Of a DNA stretch of 36,299 bases, positions 34,555 to 36,299 are shown in pieces. Under the pieces are notes generated by a model. That model ran no database searches, was not told the origin of the DNA, and saw nothing but the letters and a program-made list of their open reading frames with translations. Position 1 is the stretch's first letter. Every line of letters starts with the position of its first letter. Source of the DNA: Chloroflexia bacterium. GTDB taxonomy: Bacteria; Chloroflexota; Chloroflexia; Thermomicrobiales; UBA6265. Location of the stretch: assembly GCA_013697005.1 (NCBI GenBank), contig JACCXM010000403.1, positions 1 to 36,299 on the forward strand, in the 5' to 3' direction. Position numbers and translations under genes: made by a program.

Positions 34555-34944
34555 GGCATTCCCTCGCTCAGTGACGAACTGGCAAGACACTGTCGAGACC
34601 AGCGCCGGATACTCGCGGCATTGATCATCACATTGACTGTGTTTGAGGGAAAACTTGAATGAGGAATCGAAATTTGCACCGCGGCCGGTGTTTGTCGGTG
34701 AGTCGCCTCACCGGTTTGTGCCGGACGTAACGACTGTGCGAGCCGGGGAGCCATCCGCCGAATCGTTCGATCGGCTCCCACCTCGTCAACTCGCGCCTCA
34801 GGGCGAGTCCTGGCGCTTCAACTCGAATCTGTCTCGTTGACCTAGACCGATTCCGATTCAGTTTCCCTCGGTGAAAGTGTACGCTTCGGGGCAGGGGGCA
34901 ACAATGCTAACGACATCGCACGTCAATACGATCTGGGGTGGGAT
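34555..34944. other. 390-base gap between glmS and purB with several GC-rich hairpins
   Basis: No convincing gene. It contains at least four local stems: 34678-34691 (CACCG/CGGTG), about 34696-34713 (CGGTGAG-TCGC-CTCACCG), 34740-34745 with 34772-34777 (GAGCCG/CGGCTC) and ACTCGC/GCGAGT near 34790-34808. They could form in the leader of either divergent gene. I recognise no known riboswitch. Promoters for glmS and purB must lie here but none is clear. Confidence 0.4.
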
Positions 34945-36234
34945 GTGATCGAGCGGTACATGCGTAAGGAAATGGGTGAAATCTGGAGCGACCAGCAAAA
35001 AATCGAAACTTGGCTTGCTGTGGAAAAGGCCGTTTGTGAAGCCTGGCACCGCCAGGGTCGCATCCCGGATGAGGCAATGCCGGCGATCCGGGCGGCGACG
35101 TGCGATCTCGGGCGGATGCGAGAGATCGAGCAAGAAGTCGATCATGACTTGATTGCTTTTCTGAGAGCGACCGGAGAATCCGTTGGCGCCTATGCCAGGT
35201 TCATCCATATAGGCTTGACCAGCTCTGATGTGGTGGATACAGGTCTCGCTGTGCAAAGCACAGCCGCGGGGCTCATTTTGGATCGGGATCTTGCCCGATT
35301 GGTCAAAAGTGTTGGCAATCAGGCCGTATCGCACCGCCATACGATCATGATCGGCCGCACCCATGGGATGCATGCGGAACCGACGACGTTTGGACACAAA
35401 CTGGCGGTCTGGTACGACGAACTCCGGCGCCAGCGGCGCCGATTGGACCTCGCGCGCGAGGACATGGCGGTCGGCAAAATTTCCGGCGCAGTCGGTACCC
35501 ATGCCCACGTTTCGCCCCAATTCGAAGAAGAGGTTTGCGCCGATCTCAGCATCGCGGTTGCACCCGTGACAACCCAGATCGTTCAGCGCGATCGCCATGC
35601 GTTTTTCATGACGGTGCTTTCCGGAATCGGCGGAACCTTGGAAAAGATGGCTGTTGAGATTCGACATTTGCAGCGAACTGAAGTGAACGAAGTGGAAGAG
35701 CCGTTTCATGCGGGCAACCAGGGCTCCTCCGCCATGCCGCACAAGCGCAATCCGCATGCATCCGAGCGGATTTCCGGGCTTGCTCGCCTCTTACGTGGTT
35801 ACGCCACGACAGCGGCGGAAAACAACGCGCTATGGCATGAGCGAGACATCAGCCACAGCTCCGCGGAACGAGTCATCATACCGGACGCGTGTATCTTGCT
35901 CGATTTTATGATGCACGAGATGGCAGAGATTATTGAAGGAATGGAGGTCTACCCGGAGCGAATGCGGCGGAATCTCGACGCGACGCGAGGGCTCATTTTT
36001 TCACAACCTGTTTTGCTTGCCCTTGTCGATGGCGGCATGGATCGTCACGACGCGTACAAGTTGGTTCAGGACCATGCGCAGCGAACGATTGAAGGGGGGG
36101 AGAGCTTTCGCGATCGCCTCTCCGCCGACCTAACAGTGCAACAGTTGATACCGTCCCACGCACTCGAGGCACTATTTGATCCAGGAGCGCAACTTTCTCA
36201 CATCGACGAGGTCTTGCGGCGGGTCGGCCTTTAG
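34945..36234 (+). CDS. purB: Adenylosuccinate lyase
   Basis: Splits SAICAR to AICAR and adenylosuccinate to AMP in purine synthesis. The 429 residues show the fumarase/aspartase-superfamily signature GSSAMPHKRNP (about 261-271, the mobile catalytic loop with Ser), plus HIGLTSSDVVDTG, GRTHGMHAEPTTFG (catalytic His), ERDISHSSAERVI and LIFSQPVLLALV. GTG 34945 gives the usual MIERYMRKEMGEIWSD N-terminus; the ATG at 34960 would remove part of it. It is divergent from glmS. No other pur gene is in the window. Confidence 0.96.
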   Translation: MIERYMRKEMGEIWSDQQKIETWLAVEKAVCEAWHRQGRIPDEAMPAIRAATCDLGRMREIEQEVDHDLIAFLRATGESVGAYARFIHIGLTSSDVVDTGLAVQSTAAGLILDRDLARLVKSVGNQAVSHRHTIMIGRTHGMHAEPTTFGHKLAVWYDELRRQRRRLDLAREDMAVGKISGAVGTHAHVSPQFEEEVCADLSIAVAPVTTQIVQRDRHAFFMTVLSGIGGTLEKMAVEIRHLQRTEVNEVEEPFHAGNQGSSAMPHKRNPHASERISGLARLLRGYATTAAENNALWHERDISHSSAERVIIPDACILLDFMMHEMAEIIEGMEVYPERMRRNLDATRGLIFSQPVLLALVDGGMDRHDAYKLVQDHAQRTIEGGESFRDRLSADLTVQQLIPSHALEALFDPGAQLSHIDEVLRRVGL

Positions 36235-36267
36235 CACAACATATCCCTTGTAGCTTAGTACACACAA

Positions 36268-36297
36268 TTGACGAATCTCTCCGGATGTACCTAGAAT
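36268..36297 (+). promoter_or_regulatory. Promoter at the right edge, directed out of the window
   Basis: TTGACG (36268-36273), 18-base spacer, TAGAAT (36292-36297), starting 34 bases after the purB stop. It should drive a gene beyond base 36299, which is not visible here. Confidence 0.6.
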
Positions 36298-36299
36298 CC

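Noticed and set aside
34555-34700. Possible glmS ribozyme upstream of glmS
   Set aside because: I see no match to the conserved core or its double pseudoknot; only simple hairpins are present.
34643-34840. 65-codon frame in the glmS/purB gap
   Set aside because: TTG start, no family resemblance, and the sequence is dominated by hairpins; no support as a gene.

Overview
The window is a gene-dense bacterial chromosome segment, moderately GC-rich, made almost entirely of core housekeeping genes. I see no rRNA, CRISPR array, insertion sequence, transposase or integrase. Many starts are GTG or TTG and neighbouring genes often overlap by 4 bases. Promoters look like sigma-70 type. Gene neighbourhoods (recR...tmk-darA, rpsO-pnp, ruvB-queA, dnaN-recF) and LexA boxes of the GAAC-N4-GTTC type suggest the Terrabacteria side of the tree. 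Chloroflexota, perhaps Thermomicrobia-like, is my best guess; it is inference from content, not a search result.

Layout. 1-932 (-): 3'-truncated ImuB-like Y-family polymerase gene with a LexA box inside its promoter. 1127-9092 (+): ftsK, recR, a double-GNAT protein, an R3H/AAA ATPase, tmk, a DarA-type c-di-AMP receptor and a membrane zinc-ribbon protein, then tRNA-Asn. 13454-9283 (-): rpsO, pnp, larE and a cysteine-less Rrf2 regulator. 13586-19809 (+): MTA phosphorylase, a SEDS (FtsW/RodA) protein, NAD kinase, ruvB, queA and a cyclophilin lipoprotein. 20775-19897 (-): a LexA-boxed pair, a possible Rad52-like annealing protein and a 73-residue protein. 20974-24511 (+): dnaN, recF, a beta-propeller lipoprotein. 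24621-24548 (-): tRNA-Gln. 25582-24692 (-): folD. 25931-29993 (+): an XRE regulator and dnaE. 34554-30083 (-): glmS, tatD, rdgB and a Mur-ligase-like gene. 34945-36234 (+): purB, then a promoter leading out of the window.

How the genes work together. The strongest theme is DNA repair under SOS control. An exhaustive read by eye for GAAC-N4-GTTC found three copies, and each lies in the promoter region of a repair gene: imuB, ruvB and the Rad52-like gene. The last is a two-gene, well-promoted operon back to back with dnaN-recF, and I consider it the best candidate for something undescribed. Other points of note are a FolD whose catalytic Lys and Gln are replaced by Ile and Leu, a LarE sulfur transferase without lar partners but overlapping a Cys-less Rrf2 gene, and a folD/XRE divergent control region rich in inverted repeats. 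Function calls rest on motif recognition by eye; no database search was possible.
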